The notes under the pieces were generated by a model that was not told the DNA's origin, made no database searches, and saw only the letters and a list, made by a program, of their open reading frames with translations. 64,000 nucleotides of DNA from Marinobacterium jannaschii DSM 6295 (GTDB lineage: Bacteria > Pseudomonadota > Gammaproteobacteria > Pseudomonadales > Balneatricaceae): positions 186,001-250,000 of the forward strand of contig NZ_JHVJ01000006.1 in the NCBI RefSeq assembly GCF_000620085.1. Reading direction: 5' to 3'. Below are positions 43,144 to 52,351 of the stretch, piece after piece. Position 1 is the stretch's first letter, and every line of letters begins with the position of its first letter. Position numbers and translations under genes: made by a program.

Positions 43144-44439
43144 ATGACCACTGCAACCTCATCCGGGGGCGTCTGGAGCAACCTGGCGCTGTGGAAAAAG
43201 ATCTTTATCGGCATGGTCGCCGGTATCCTGGTCGGCGCCGTTGTCGGCCCTGACGCCGAGGTGCTGAAACCGATCGGTACCCTGTTTATCAACGCCATCA
43301 AGATGCTGATCGTACCGCTGGTGTTCTGCTCGCTGATCGTCGGCGTCACCTCGATGGAAGATAGCCGTAAGATGGGCCGGATCGGCCTGAAATCGATCTT
43401 CATCTACCTCGCCACCACCGCCGTGGCGATCACCATCGGCCTGGGCCTGGGCACCCTGTTTGCACCGGGCGCGGGCCTGAATATGAGCGCCAGCGCCGAA
43501 ACTGCCGCGGCGGCCAAGGAAGCGCCCTCGCTGGTCACCACCATCCTCGGCCTGATTCCGAAGAACCCGATCGAAGCCCTGGCCAGCGGCCATATCCTGC
43601 AGATCATCGTCTTCGCCCTGGGTCTGGGCATCTCGCTGAATATGATCGGCGAAAAAGCCGAACCCGCAATTAAGGTGTTCAACAGCCTGGCGGAAGCGAT
43701 GTACAAGCTGACCGAACTGGTGATGAAGTTCGCGCCTTACGGCATCTTCGCCCTGATGGCCTGGGTCGCCGGTAAATACGGCCTCGACCTGCTGATGCCG
43801 CTGATGACCGTGATCGCCGCCGTCTATGTCGGCTGTATCCTGCACGTGGTACTGGTCTACAGCGGTGCGATCGCCCTGATCGCCCGCCTGGCACCGGTGC
43901 AGTACCTGAAAGGGATCGTCAATGCCCAGATGATGGCCTTCAGCAGCACCAGCAGCTCCGGCACCCTGCCGGTGAGCATCCGTTGCGCGCGCGAGAACCT
44001 GGGTGTGTCGAAAGGCATCTCCAGCTTCGTGCTGCCACTGGGCGCCACCATCAATATGGATGGCACCGCACTGTATCAGGGTGTTGCCGCCCTGTTCGTC
44101 GCCCAGGCCTTCGGTATCGACCTGACCACCGCTGACTATCTGACCATTATCGCCACCGCCACCCTGGCCTCTGTCGGCACCGCTGGCGTACCGGGTGCCG
44201 GCCTGATCATGCTGTCCCTGGTACTGACCACCGTCGGCCTGCCGATGGAAGGCCTGGCAATTATCGCCGGTATCGACCGTATCCTGGATATGGCGCGCAC
44301 CAGCGTCAACGTCTCCGGCGACCTGATGGTGTCGGTGCTGGTCGCCAAGAGTGAAAACGAACTCGACGAGTCTGTGTATAACGCCGCCGAGCCGGTTTCT
44401 GTTGATTCCCAGGATGCATCTCAGGCCGCTAAAGCCTGA
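43144..44439 (+). CDS. Dicarboxylate/amino acid:cation symporter (DAACS family)
   Basis: 431 residues with the glutamate transporter (GltPh/DctA) fold: the serine-rich AFSSTSSSGTLPVS hairpin, NMDGTALYQGVAALFVAQAFG, and GVPGAGLIMLSLVLTTVGLP. The substrate-selective Arg/Asp region is RILDMARTSVNVSGD; the Arg in MARTSVNV suggests an acidic amino acid. With aspA upstream, aspartate is the likely substrate. Confidence 0.92.
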   Translation: MTTATSSGGVWSNLALWKKIFIGMVAGILVGAVVGPDAEVLKPIGTLFINAIKMLIVPLVFCSLIVGVTSMEDSRKMGRIGLKSIFIYLATTAVAITIGLGLGTLFAPGAGLNMSASAETAAAAKEAPSLVTTILGLIPKNPIEALASGHILQIIVFALGLGISLNMIGEKAEPAIKVFNSLAEAMYKLTELVMKFAPYGIFALMAWVAGKYGLDLLMPLMTVIAAVYVGCILHVVLVYSGAIALIARLAPVQYLKGIVNAQMMAFSSTSSSGTLPVSIRCARENLGVSKGISSFVLPLGATINMDGTALYQGVAALFVAQAFGIDLTTADYLTIIATATLASVGTAGVPGAGLIMLSLVLTTVGLPMEGLAIIAGIDRILDMARTSVNVSGDLMVSVLVAKSENELDESVYNAAEPVSVDSQDASQAAKA

Positions 44440-44472
44440 GTTGCCCCCCTATTCCTGGGTTATGTGCACTGG

Positions 44473-44499
44473 GGCTACCCTTCGGTAGCCTCATTTTTT
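44473..44499 (+). terminator. Rho-independent terminator after symporter gene
   Basis: The stem GGCTACC / GGTAGCC with CTTC loop is followed by TCATTTTTT. The T-run reaches into the 3' end of the convergent creD gene. Confidence 0.85.
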
Positions 44500-45918
44500 A
44501 TCGCCCCCCGCGGAACCCGGTTGAGTATTTTCGCCGCCGGCTTCCACTCTGACCGCCGCTGTCATCTCCCCCGCCTGAGCAGTTGCCAGCTGATACCAGT
44601 CAACCCCCCGGGTCATTAGCATCAGTGTCGCCAGGGCGGCGAATATCAGGGTCGCGCCCATCAGCAGGGCAAAGTCTTCCGAAGAGATAATCACGTAAAG
44701 CAGCAGATAGAGCAGGCTAATCCCCAGCGCAAAAAGCCCCCCCCGTAACAGACTTCCCAGTACCGCTGCCAGATAACTGCAAAGCAACAGAGCACACGCC
44801 AGCGTGGACAGGCTGTAGGCAAGCATAAAGTTCATATGTTCGCTGAGTGACACCAGCAGAAGGTAAAACACGCTTAGCGCCAGGCCGACCATCGCGTATT
44901 GCACAGGATGGATCTGCAGCTTTTTTAACACTTCAAACAGGAAGAAGGCAATAAACGTCAGCACTATGAACAGTAGGCCATACTTTACCGAGCGCTCAGC
45001 CTGTACGTAGTTATCCACAGGCTGGATAAGCTCAGCACCCACGCCATAGCCATTCAGTGCACAGTGACTGCGCTGCTGACAATCCTCAATCACCTTATTC
45101 AGATCACCCGAGTATGGCGAGGTTACCCAACTGGCACTGAACCCCTCGGCGCTGGTTTCGTAATGCTGCGGCAGGTGACGGCCGTTAAAACTGGGGTGCG
45201 GCCAGTCAGATTGCATACTGATCTGACTGCTCTTACCGAGAGGCGTGATCTGGAGTTGCTCCATCCCACGCAGTTTCAATCCCAGTTTGAAGGAGTACGT
45301 TATCACTTTGCTATCATCAGGCAGGGGAATCACGGCATGGACGCCCTGGGTTTCGTTCCCCAGTTTGACGCCCGGCGCAAAGGGCAGCACCTGCTGATTC
45401 CACTCCAGCTGCGGCACTTCGATAATCCCGCGCATATCACTCACCAGCAGCAGCAATGTCGGCTTGCCCCAACGTATACTGCCCCCCATCGTTTCCTGAC
45501 GATCCCGCCCGAAGGCAACCATCCCGGCGCTGGAGAACTGCCCCTGCAGGGCCACTTCGCTGCTATATACCGGGATCCGGTAGATCCCCCGGCGACGGGT
45601 GCTGGTAGTGATTGCACTATCCACGTTCAGGCTCTCAGGCCGCAGGATCAGGGTGCCACTGGCCTTTTGCCCCTTAACCTCATACTGCTCTTTATCGCTG
45701 TTCCAGACCTTTTTCTGGTAGTGATGCTGCCAGGGAAGCTGGATCAGCGGTCCGGAGACCAGCTGCCTGCCCGTCCATTTGCTGGCGATATCCTGCACCG
45801 CCTGGCTGCGATAGTTCTGACGCTCAGAGATCAATCCCTCAACCAGCATCAGGGGTACCATCAACAGCAGGCCGAGCCCCAGAATGGCGAGAATTTTAAA
45901 AGTGAGTTTTGACTGCAT
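44491..45918 (-). CDS. creD: Inner membrane protein CreD
   Basis: About 475 residues from ATG 45918, which is preferred to 45933 because GGAGAG lies between the two. It has an N-terminal span, a large periplasmic domain (about 35-320) and a run of C-terminal spans. CreD marks include SERQNYRSQAVQDIASKWTGRQLVSGPLI and LFIVLTFIAFFLFEVLKKLQIHPVQYAMVGLALSVFYLLLVSLSEH. CreD is the output gene of the CreBC system (envelope integrity). It is last in the creB-creC-creD order. No TTCAC direct repeat (the known CreB box) was seen before it. Confidence 0.92.
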   Translation of the reverse strand: MQSKLTFKILAILGLGLLLMVPLMLVEGLISERQNYRSQAVQDIASKWTGRQLVSGPLIQLPWQHHYQKKVWNSDKEQYEVKGQKASGTLILRPESLNVDSAITTSTRRRGIYRIPVYSSEVALQGQFSSAGMVAFGRDRQETMGGSIRWGKPTLLLLVSDMRGIIEVPQLEWNQQVLPFAPGVKLGNETQGVHAVIPLPDDSKVITYSFKLGLKLRGMEQLQITPLGKSSQISMQSDWPHPSFNGRHLPQHYETSAEGFSASWVTSPYSGDLNKVIEDCQQRSHCALNGYGVGAELIQPVDNYVQAERSVKYGLLFIVLTFIAFFLFEVLKKLQIHPVQYAMVGLALSVFYLLLVSLSEHMNFMLAYSLSTLACALLLCSYLAAVLGSLLRGGLFALGISLLYLLLYVIISSEDFALLMGATLIFAALATLMLMTRGVDWYQLATAQAGEMTAAVRVEAGGENTQPGSAGGDKK

Positions 45919-45994
45919 AGCGGCTCTCTCCATGGATCACATAGCAATGACTTTCCATGCAGGATAACGCTGCCGTTTGTGGCCACAGTGAGGC

Positions 45995-47458
45995 TTATAT
46001 GTGTTTTACATGTGCTTTTGCAGGCAGCCGGATTCGCGCCAGTGCCCCCTGCTGCGGATGATTTTCAACGCTTATGCTACCGCGGTGCAGTAGTACGACC
46101 TCCTGCACAAAACTGAGCCCCAGCCCGGTACTTTTCTGGCCGCTATCCGGCCGGGGCAGGGAGTAGAAGCGTTGCCCTATTTTTTTAAGGGCATAGTCTG
46201 GAATGCCACACCCCTGGTCGCGGATATCAACCTGGATGCTCTGATCAGGCAGCTGCTGCAGCTGAACAGAGATCCGGCTGTCCGGCGGGCTGAAATCGAG
46301 GGCATTCTCCAACAGGTTACGAATCGCCTGCCCCAGCAACAGCGGATCACATTCGACAAAACAGGGCTGGAGCTGTATCTCGAAACCGATCTGCTGTTGT
46401 CCGGCCCGGGGACTCAGTATCTCAGTCTGCTGCTCGATAAGCTGTGCCAGATTAACCTGTTGCGGGTCTCCGATTGAGCTACGGTTTTCCAGCTGGGCCA
46501 GTTGCAATAACTTATCCACCAGCTGACGCATCCGGCGGCTTTCATGCAGGATGTTGCGGGCAAAACGCTGGCGTTGTTCGGCACTGTCTACCTCGCCAAT
46601 CAACTCTGCCGCCCCACTCAGTGCCGTCAGCGGGCTTTTCATCTCATGGGTCAGGCTGTGGATATAGTGCTCAATATATTCTTTGCCATCGAGCGCCTGT
46701 TTCATCTCCTCCATTGCCTGCGCCAGGCTGGCCAGCTCGGGATCATGCAGCTTAGGCGGCGCTGTCCGCTCCCCCGCCTTTGTTGCCCGGGCATAGGTCA
46801 GCAAGCGACGAATATTGATACTTAACCAGGTGGACAGCAGAGCCCCCAGCGCGACAGCCATCAGCAACAGCCAGATACCACGGCTACGCACTTTCTCCCG
46901 GGTCAGCTGCCAGAAGGGCTCGATGCTGACGCTGGGCTTGCCAACGCTCAGTACGCCGATAACCTGTGGCGATACGCCGGGGCCGGCCCGGTTGTAAACC
47001 GGTGCAGCGATATACATGACCGAACTGAGCGGATTGTCTGAATCCTCAAGGGTGCTGCGGGCGCCATACTTACCCTGTAGCGTAAGATAGACATCATTCC
47101 AGCGTGAGTAGTCCGCCCCCAGGTCACGCTGACTGGAATCATAGCGCACGATACCCGCCTGATCGGTGATATAGATCCGCAGCCGGGTGTCGGTTTTCTG
47201 ATGACTGTCGATCCGGGCATCCAGCGCCCGCGAAGCCACACGATTCAGGGCCTTATCAAGATCACCCTGCGCCAGTGAACCGTTCATCAGCTCCTCGCTG
47301 ACCATCTCCGCCAGCAGATTGGCAGTATCTACCAGCGAGCTTTCCATCGACTGCCGGAGTGCCGGACGCAGATCACTCACCAGGGTATTGAAAAACAACC
47401 AGGTACCGAGACCAATGATGGCAAAGTAGGCTAAAAACAGCTTCAGTCCGAATTTCAT
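45995..47458 (-). CDS. creC: Two-component sensor kinase CreC
   Basis: 487 residues: an N-terminal span, a periplasmic domain (about 30-185), a second span, a HAMP-like segment and kinase domains with H box HSLTHEMKSPLTALSG (near His266), N box NLLENALDFS and G boxes DQGCGIPDYALKK and STGLGLSFVQEV. The CreC identity rests on the neighbours creB (2 bases away) and creD and on the GLKLFLAYFAIIGLGTWLFF start. It phosphorylates CreB, in E. coli in response to carbon metabolism. Confidence 0.92.
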   Translation of the reverse strand: MKFGLKLFLAYFAIIGLGTWLFFNTLVSDLRPALRQSMESSLVDTANLLAEMVSEELMNGSLAQGDLDKALNRVASRALDARIDSHQKTDTRLRIYITDQAGIVRYDSSQRDLGADYSRWNDVYLTLQGKYGARSTLEDSDNPLSSVMYIAAPVYNRAGPGVSPQVIGVLSVGKPSVSIEPFWQLTREKVRSRGIWLLLMAVALGALLSTWLSINIRRLLTYARATKAGERTAPPKLHDPELASLAQAMEEMKQALDGKEYIEHYIHSLTHEMKSPLTALSGAAELIGEVDSAEQRQRFARNILHESRRMRQLVDKLLQLAQLENRSSIGDPQQVNLAQLIEQQTEILSPRAGQQQIGFEIQLQPCFVECDPLLLGQAIRNLLENALDFSPPDSRISVQLQQLPDQSIQVDIRDQGCGIPDYALKKIGQRFYSLPRPDSGQKSTGLGLSFVQEVVLLHRGSISVENHPQQGALARIRLPAKAHVKHI

Positions 47459-47460
47459 GG

Positions 47461-48153
47461 TCAGCGCTGCAGGCTGTAACCCAGGCCGCGATGGGTGCGG
47501 ATCGGGTCCTGAGTAGCGTCAATGCTGCGCAACTTGGCCCGCAGGCTTTTGATATGGGTATCAACCGCCCGCTCCAGGCTGACTTCCGGCGCCTCCCAGG
47601 CGATATCCATCAGCTGGCCACGGGAGAACACACGTTCCGGCTGCTTAATAAGTGCCGCCAGAACCCGGAATTCATATCGGGTCAGCGTTACGGGCTGCCC
47701 CAGATAACAGATACGGGCAGCGGCTTCGTCCAGTTGAAACAGGCTATCTCCGGTTGCCGCCACTGCAACCTGCTCTCCCAATCCGGACCCAGCCCTTTTC
47801 AGGATCACTTTTACCCGGGTTGCCAGTTCCCGCGGGCTGAACGGTTTGGTTACATAGTCATCGGCACCGATCTCCAGTCCCAGAATACGATCGACTTCGT
47901 CTGAGCGGGCAGTCAGGAATATCACCGGCAGCTCACTGAATTCACGTAGCCGCTTACAGAGCTCAAAGCCATTAAAGTCAGGCAGCCCTATATCGATAAT
48001 CGCCAAAGCGTAGTGTTGTTCCCGTAAGCGCTCTAAGGCATCTCCCGCCAGACCACAGTGGTCGCTGCTGAAGTTATCCAGCGACAGGGCAACAGCAATG
48101 TTATCTGCGATCGAAGGCTCATCTTCAACAATCAGAATGCGACGTGGATTCAT
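47461..48153 (-). CDS. creB: Response regulator CreB (OmpR family)
   Basis: 230 residues from ATG 48153 (MNPRRILIVEDEPSIADNIA); the longer frame to 48243 adds a lead that does not belong to the family. The receiver has Asp in IIDIGLPDFNG, and the winged helix C-terminal domain includes TRYEFRVLAALIKQPERVFSRGQLM and ERAVDTHIKSLRAKL. First gene of creBCD. Confidence 0.93.
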   Translation of the reverse strand: MNPRRILIVEDEPSIADNIAVALSLDNFSSDHCGLAGDALERLREQHYALAIIDIGLPDFNGFELCKRLREFSELPVIFLTARSDEVDRILGLEIGADDYVTKPFSPRELATRVKVILKRAGSGLGEQVAVAATGDSLFQLDEAAARICYLGQPVTLTRYEFRVLAALIKQPERVFSRGQLMDIAWEAPEVSLERAVDTHIKSLRAKLRSIDATQDPIRTHRGLGYSLQR

Positions 48154-48385
48154 GGAGGTTCCGGGCTTAATGCGGGCAATAGCAGCAAAAGTATCCCGCA
48201 ACCGACCCAGTTTGCAAACTCCGGCCTTAATGCCAAGGATCAATAGAGAACAGGGGCCGTAACGAACAGGAGCGGTTATGCTCAGGCTTAACTGGCGCTA
48301 AAAGTCAGCAGGCCCGTTAACCCGGTGGAGAAAGTCTGTCTGCGATGGCGACCGACTGATCGCGGTGTGACCCATGCCGGTCCGT

Positions 48386-49093
48386 TCAGGGATCGACGGT
48401 GGCGTCTTTATCATCACACCACTGACTGAGGTAGTGCTGCAGGCTGCAGCACGCCGAGGCTTCAAAGCAGCGCGGCAGTTCGGCCAAGGCCTGAATCCGG
48501 TCGAGGCGGAACTGGCGATAGTCCTGCCGCAGCTCACACCAACCCAGCAGGCACCAGACCTTGCCCCAGTAGATCATGCCCAGCGGCCAGACCGGCCTGT
48601 CGCTGGCCTGACCGTCTTCACGCACGTAACTGAGGCTGATCACCTGCTTTGCCTTGATCGCCTCGCGCAGGCGATCACTGAACTGGGCGCTCTGCTCGCG
48701 CCAGAAGTCCGGCACCAGCAGCCACTCCGGCTGCGCCACCTGCTGCAGGTGCTGGCGGTCGGGCAGGACCGCATGGATCTTGGCCAGCGCACTATCGGCC
48801 GCACGGCCCAGCTCCTTATCGGCCCAACCCTGTACCATCCGTACTCCCAGTAGCAAGGCTTCCAGCTCCGCTTCGTCAAACATCAGCGGCGGCACACTGA
48901 AGCCCGGCTTCAGCCGGTAGCCGACCCCGGCCTCACTTTCGATCGGCACTCCTGACAGGGAGAGGGCCTGAATGTCACGATAGATAGTGCGTTCCGACAC
49001 CTCCAGTTTTTCTGCCAGCTGTTCGGCGGTGATTACCCCCCGGCGACTACGCAGCAATGTCAGCAACTGGAACAGTCGTTCCGCTTTTCTCAT
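48386..49093 (-). CDS. YafY-type HTH/WYL-domain regulator
   Basis: 235 residues: an N-terminal DeoR-like helix-turn-helix (RKAERLFQLLTLLRSRRGVITAEQLAEKLEVSERTIYRDIQALSLSGVPI) and a WYL domain (VISLSYVREDGQASDRPVWPLGMIYWGKVWCLLGWCELRQDYRQFRLDRI). WYL domains bind nucleotides or small ligands. It lies 27 bases after a small dimeric-barrel-like gene on the same strand; both follow an 11-6-11 palindrome at 49562. Confidence 0.9.
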   Translation of the reverse strand: MRKAERLFQLLTLLRSRRGVITAEQLAEKLEVSERTIYRDIQALSLSGVPIESEAGVGYRLKPGFSVPPLMFDEAELEALLLGVRMVQGWADKELGRAADSALAKIHAVLPDRQHLQQVAQPEWLLVPDFWREQSAQFSDRLREAIKAKQVISLSYVREDGQASDRPVWPLGMIYWGKVWCLLGWCELRQDYRQFRLDRIQALAELPRCFEASACCSLQHYLSQWCDDKDATVDP

Positions 49094-49120
49094 CTTCAGG
49101 CCCTTGGGGTTTTATGGTTA

Positions 49121-49501
49121 TCAGGCGGCCGGGGCTTCCGCCTCGGCATTGCCTTCACAGATCATCGCTTCAGTGATGGCGGTCATATGGCGCAGGGTGC
49201 AGCTCTCCATCTCGATCAGCGGACAGATCGCCTGACCAGCGGCGCTCTCCATAAAGGCATCGCCCGCTGCTTTGGCCTTTGCCATATCCTGCCAGTAGAT
49301 AATATCGAACCAGGTGTCGGTATCATCACAGCTCAGCGAGCGGTAGTAAAACCCCGGCTGCGCCATCACAAATTCATTTACCGCCGCCTGGGCATCCAGC
49401 CACTGTTGCGGATCAGTGTCGGACTTAAGTTTGAAGGTCACGATCTCCATCGCGGTAGTGACTTCAGGCGTGATTGCTGGAGTGGTTTCAGGGCTGTTCA
49501 T
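49121..49501 (-). CDS. Unknown protein, ABM/dimeric alpha-beta barrel-like
   Basis: 126 residues with Thr/Pro-rich N-terminal and Ala-rich C-terminal tails. The core (MEIVTFKLKSDTDPQQWLDAQAAVNEFVMAQPGFYYRSLS... WFDIIYWQDMAKAKAAGDAFM) has the strand-helix-strand pattern of antibiotic biosynthesis monooxygenase-like proteins. No catalytic residue is recognisable. It is co-transcribed with the WYL regulator, and such pairs occur with YafY-type regulators. Confidence 0.75.
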   Translation of the reverse strand: MNSPETTPAITPEVTTAMEIVTFKLKSDTDPQQWLDAQAAVNEFVMAQPGFYYRSLSCDDTDTWFDIIYWQDMAKAKAAGDAFMESAAGQAICPLIEMESCTLRHMTAITEAMICEGNAEAEAPAA

Positions 49502-49561
49502 TGTGGATCTCCTTATACGGTTCGCATCGCTGCGTTGATTAGAGATTCCATTCTGAGACAG

Positions 49562-49589
49562 CCCTACTGACAGCGTGGTGTCAGTAGGG
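49562..49589. promoter_or_regulatory. 11-6-11 perfect palindrome, probable operator
   Basis: CCCTACTGACA, 6 bases, TGTCAGTAGGG, about 60 bases upstream of the WYL regulator unit. A second repeat, TTTAGGATC ... GATCCTAAA (49591-49599 and 49630-49638), follows. Either could serve the WYL regulator and, on the other side, the Cu/Zn exporter gene. Confidence 0.5.
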
Positions 49590-49705
49590 ATTTAGGATCT
49601 GCTGGAAATCTCAGCTCCTATACTGAAAGGATCCTAAACGCCTTTGTCCCAAGCGGCGTACAATGCCCCCTGTGGACAGGATGTTATAAGTGAGGAGGGA
49701 TTGGC

Positions 49706-50938
49706 GTGCTGGAATTTTTTCACAACCTGCTGGATATCTACCTGGATACCGCGCTCTGGCTGTTACTGGGACTGGGGCTGGCAGCGGTGATCAAGGGCTG
49801 GATTCCCCAGTCACTGGTCAAACGCTGGCTGGATGGCAAGGGCATTAAACCGGTGATCCGTGCCGCGCTGATCGGTGCCCCGCTGCCGCTGTGTTCCTGT
49901 GGCGTGCTGCCTACGGCGATCGGCCTGCGCCGGGCCGGGGCTTCAAAGCCAGCTACCGCCTCTTTCCTGATCGCCACTCCGGAAACCGGGGTCGATTCGA
50001 TCTCTATCACCTACGCCCTGATGGGTCCGGTGATGGCCGTGGTGAGGCCCATCGCTGCGGTAATCAGCGCTATCTTCAGCGGCCTGTTGGTGCTGATGTG
50101 GGAACAACGGCAGCGCACAGCTGCTTATCAACAGGACGCAATTACCGAAGCAGTCGCGACAACAACCATTACCGAAAGCAGCTGCTGTGGCAGCGATCAA
50201 GCCGGGCCCGCCAGAGCAACAGCCAAGGCCAGTGGTAGCTGCTGCAGTAAAAGTACGGCAGCCAGCACGTCCAGCGACTGCGCCCGTTCAACCCCAGAGA
50301 CTCATGAGACTCATGAGACTCATGAGACTCATGACTCTCCAGACAGCGGCTGCTGTGGCGGCGACAAAGTAGGTAACGATGGAGTCCGCACTGAAAAAAC
50401 GGGATTAATGAGCGGCCTGAAGTTCGCCGTCGCCGATATCCTCGATGATATTAAAGTCTGGCTGGCCTTTGGCCTGGTGCTGGCGGCGATTGTCGCCACC
50501 CTGATCGAACCCGGCAACCTGGCAGGCTACGGCTCGGGCTTCGGTGCCATGCTGCTGATGCTGCTAGCCGGGCTGCCGCTCTATATCTGCGCCACCGCCT
50601 CCACCCCGCTGGCAGCGGCGCTGTTGATGGCCGGGATGTCGCCCGGTGCCGTGCTGGTGTTTATGCTGGTGGGACCGGCTACCAATATCGCCTCCATCGG
50701 CATCCTCAGCAAAGAGCTCGGCAGGGCGGCGGTAGCTCTCTACCTGACCGGTATCAGTATCAGTGCCGTGCTGCTGGGCCTGCTACTGGACAGCCTGCTG
50801 GGCGATCAGGCCTTTGCCCTGACGCTGGGCAGCAGCGCCCACCATCACAACGACGGCGCCAGCCTGCTACAATGGCTCGCTGGCGGACTGCTATTGATCC
50901 TGGCGATCCGCCCGCTGCGCGATAAACTGCCTCTCTAA
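49706..50938 (+). CDS. SO_0444-family Cu/Zn efflux permease
   Basis: 410 residues from GTG 49706 behind GAGGAGGG. It has two blocks of membrane spans: the first contains the family motif LCSCGVLPTAIGLRRAGASKPATASFLIATPETGVDS, the second LPLYICATASTPLAAALLMAGMSPG. Between them is a hydrophilic loop (about 130-235) rich in Cys (SSCCGS, SGSCCSKS, SGCCGG) and with four in-frame Glu-Thr-His repeats, clearly suited to bind soft metals. The family exports copper or zinc. No metal regulator is adjacent. Confidence 0.88.
   Translation: MLEFFHNLLDIYLDTALWLLLGLGLAAVIKGWIPQSLVKRWLDGKGIKPVIRAALIGAPLPLCSCGVLPTAIGLRRAGASKPATASFLIATPETGVDSISITYALMGPVMAVVRPIAAVISAIFSGLLVLMWEQRQRTAAYQQDAITEAVATTTITESSCCGSDQAGPARATAKASGSCCSKSTAASTSSDCARSTPETHETHETHETHDSPDSGCCGGDKVGNDGVRTEKTGLMSGLKFAVADILDDIKVWLAFGLVLAAIVATLIEPGNLAGYGSGFGAMLLMLLAGLPLYICATASTPLAAALLMAGMSPGAVLVFMLVGPATNIASIGILSKELGRAAVALYLTGISISAVLLGLLLDSLLGDQAFALTLGSSAHHHNDGASLLQWLAGGLLLILAIRPLRDKLPL
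50297..50332 (+). repeat. Four tandem copies of GAGACTCAT within the Cu/Zn exporter gene
   Basis: Four perfect 9-base units encode Glu-Thr-His four times in the cytoplasmic or periplasmic metal-binding loop. Perfect DNA identity suggests recent slippage, and copy number could vary between strains without shifting the frame. Confidence 0.9.
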
Positions 50939-50961
50939 GCCAGAACCATAAGAGCCGAACC

Positions 50962-51561
50962 ATGCTGAAGATCTTTGCCAACAGCCGCAGCGCCAAACTC
51001 TACCAAGCGATCCGCACTGGCGATCTGGATAAGCTGAGCAAGCTGTTGCCGAAATTCGATCGCGAGCAGCTCAGTCAGCGGCTGCAGGAGCAGCAGAGTC
51101 CGCTGGAGGTCGCCATCCGCAGCCAGCAGGCCAGGGCGCTGGAACTTCTGTTGCAGAAAAAGCCGCCGACCGATCAGCCCTGCAGCTCAGGTGAATCACT
51201 GCCACTGCTGGCATTACAGCAACAAGATGCCAGCCTGGCCCTGCTCAGCACCCTGCTACAGGGGGGAATTGAAGCCGACAGTGCCGCGCTGGCAGCAGCC
51301 TGCTTCGCACACTGCGACGAATCCCAGCTGATGCTGCACCTCAGCCGCCTGATCCAGCATGACCCGGCACTGATCGAAAATCCGCAGCTGATGCACCAGG
51401 GACTGGCCAGCGGATCGCAGCCCCTGGTGCACTTCCTGATCAACTCCGGTGCATTGCTGCCGGATGACCTGGATGAGGCCGCTTATGATACTCAGCTGCT
51501 GCACTACGCCCGCAAATGCGCCGAGGATCGCAAGATCCGCCAGATGTTCCTCGGCGGCTAG
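50962..51561 (+). CDS. Ankyrin-repeat-like protein
   Basis: 199 residues, no signal peptide. Helical repeats of ankyrin type are visible (AIRTGDLDKLSKLLPKFDREQLSQRLQEQQSPLEVAIRSQQARALELLLQK, then QPLVHFLINSGALLPDDLDEAAYDTQLLHYARK). It is probably a cytoplasmic protein-protein interaction module. It lies 23 bases after the exporter gene and may share its transcript. The partner is unknown. Confidence 0.7.
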   Translation: MLKIFANSRSAKLYQAIRTGDLDKLSKLLPKFDREQLSQRLQEQQSPLEVAIRSQQARALELLLQKKPPTDQPCSSGESLPLLALQQQDASLALLSTLLQGGIEADSAALAAACFAHCDESQLMLHLSRLIQHDPALIENPQLMHQGLASGSQPLVHFLINSGALLPDDLDEAAYDTQLLHYARKCAEDRKIRQMFLGG

Positions 51562-51586
51562 GCCCTTATAGCCTTTAGCAGACAGC

Positions 51587-52237
51587 TTACTTACGGGTGG
51601 CCTTTAGCACCTTCTGTCCGGACTCGCGCTGGCTCAGTCGTTCGACGTAAGCAGCCAGAGCTGAATCCGGCGCGATCAGCTCGGCGCCGTGCGGCAGGGC
51701 CGCGATATAATCCAGCTGCGGCGCGATAATCAGGTCCGCCAGCGTCAGCTGGTTGCCCATCAGGTAGGCCTTGCTATCTAGCTGACCGGCCACCAGCGTC
51801 AGCGCTTCAAGCACGGCAGGCTGCGCTTCGGCCACCTTATCCATGCGCACCGTGCCGCCCTCGCCTTTCGGAAAAGCAAACTCCAGCAGATAATCCCGCA
51901 CCAGCGCCTTATCGACGTAAATCGAGAGCAGTGCGCACCACTGGTCCACCAGCGCCCGCTGCTCCGGAGCTTCCGGCTGCAATGCCGGGCCATCAAATTC
52001 AGTATCCAGATAACGGCAGATAGAAGCGGTCTCACAGAGCACACGGTCGCCATCGATCAGCACCGGAATCTTGCCAAAGGGATGCAGGGCAAAGTGTTCC
52101 TCTGACTTGAATCCGATCTCTTTGCCGCCGACCTCCAGCCCGAGGCTGTAACTGATTCCCTTCTCCTCACAGCACAACTGCACTGAACGCACAAAGCTGC
52201 TGAACTGGGGGCCGAAAATATGTACCGAACGGGTCAT
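51587..52237 (-). CDS. Glutathione S-transferase family protein
   Basis: 216 residues with an N-terminal thioredoxin-fold domain (SSFVRSVQLCCEEKGISYSL... GKIPVLIDGDRVLCETASICRYLD, with the cis-Pro VPVL-type turn and Glu-Thr-Ala for glutathione) and a C-terminal helical domain (about 90-210, MGNQLTLADLIIAPQL). It is divergent from a TetR gene across a 114-base gap with a palindrome, which suggests control by that regulator and an electrophile or xenobiotic role. Confidence 0.9.
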   Translation of the reverse strand: MTRSVHIFGPQFSSFVRSVQLCCEEKGISYSLGLEVGGKEIGFKSEEHFALHPFGKIPVLIDGDRVLCETASICRYLDTEFDGPALQPEAPEQRALVDQWCALLSIYVDKALVRDYLLEFAFPKGEGGTVRMDKVAEAQPAVLEALTLVAGQLDSKAYLMGNQLTLADLIIAPQLDYIAALPHGAELIAPDSALAAYVERLSQRESGQKVLKATRK

Positions 52238-52284
52238 CTCAAATCCTCCTTAACAGTTATGCCTCTCAGGTTAGGCCGCGTGAC

Positions 52285-52304
52285 AATATGATCAAGAACA
52301 TATT
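52285..52304. promoter_or_regulatory. Palindromic operator AATATG-N8-CATATT
   Basis: A perfect inverted repeat in the GST/TetR divergent gap, 47 bases from the TetR start and 47 from the GST start. It fits a TetR-family operator. Confidence 0.55.
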
Positions 52305-52351
52305 CTGAATCTGTGGCACAGTGAGGTCTGACCAGACAGAGAATAGATACC

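Noticed and set aside
45919-48300. CreB box (TTCAC direct repeat) for the cre genes
   Set aside because: No pair of TTCAC spaced by 6 bases was found upstream of creB or creD.
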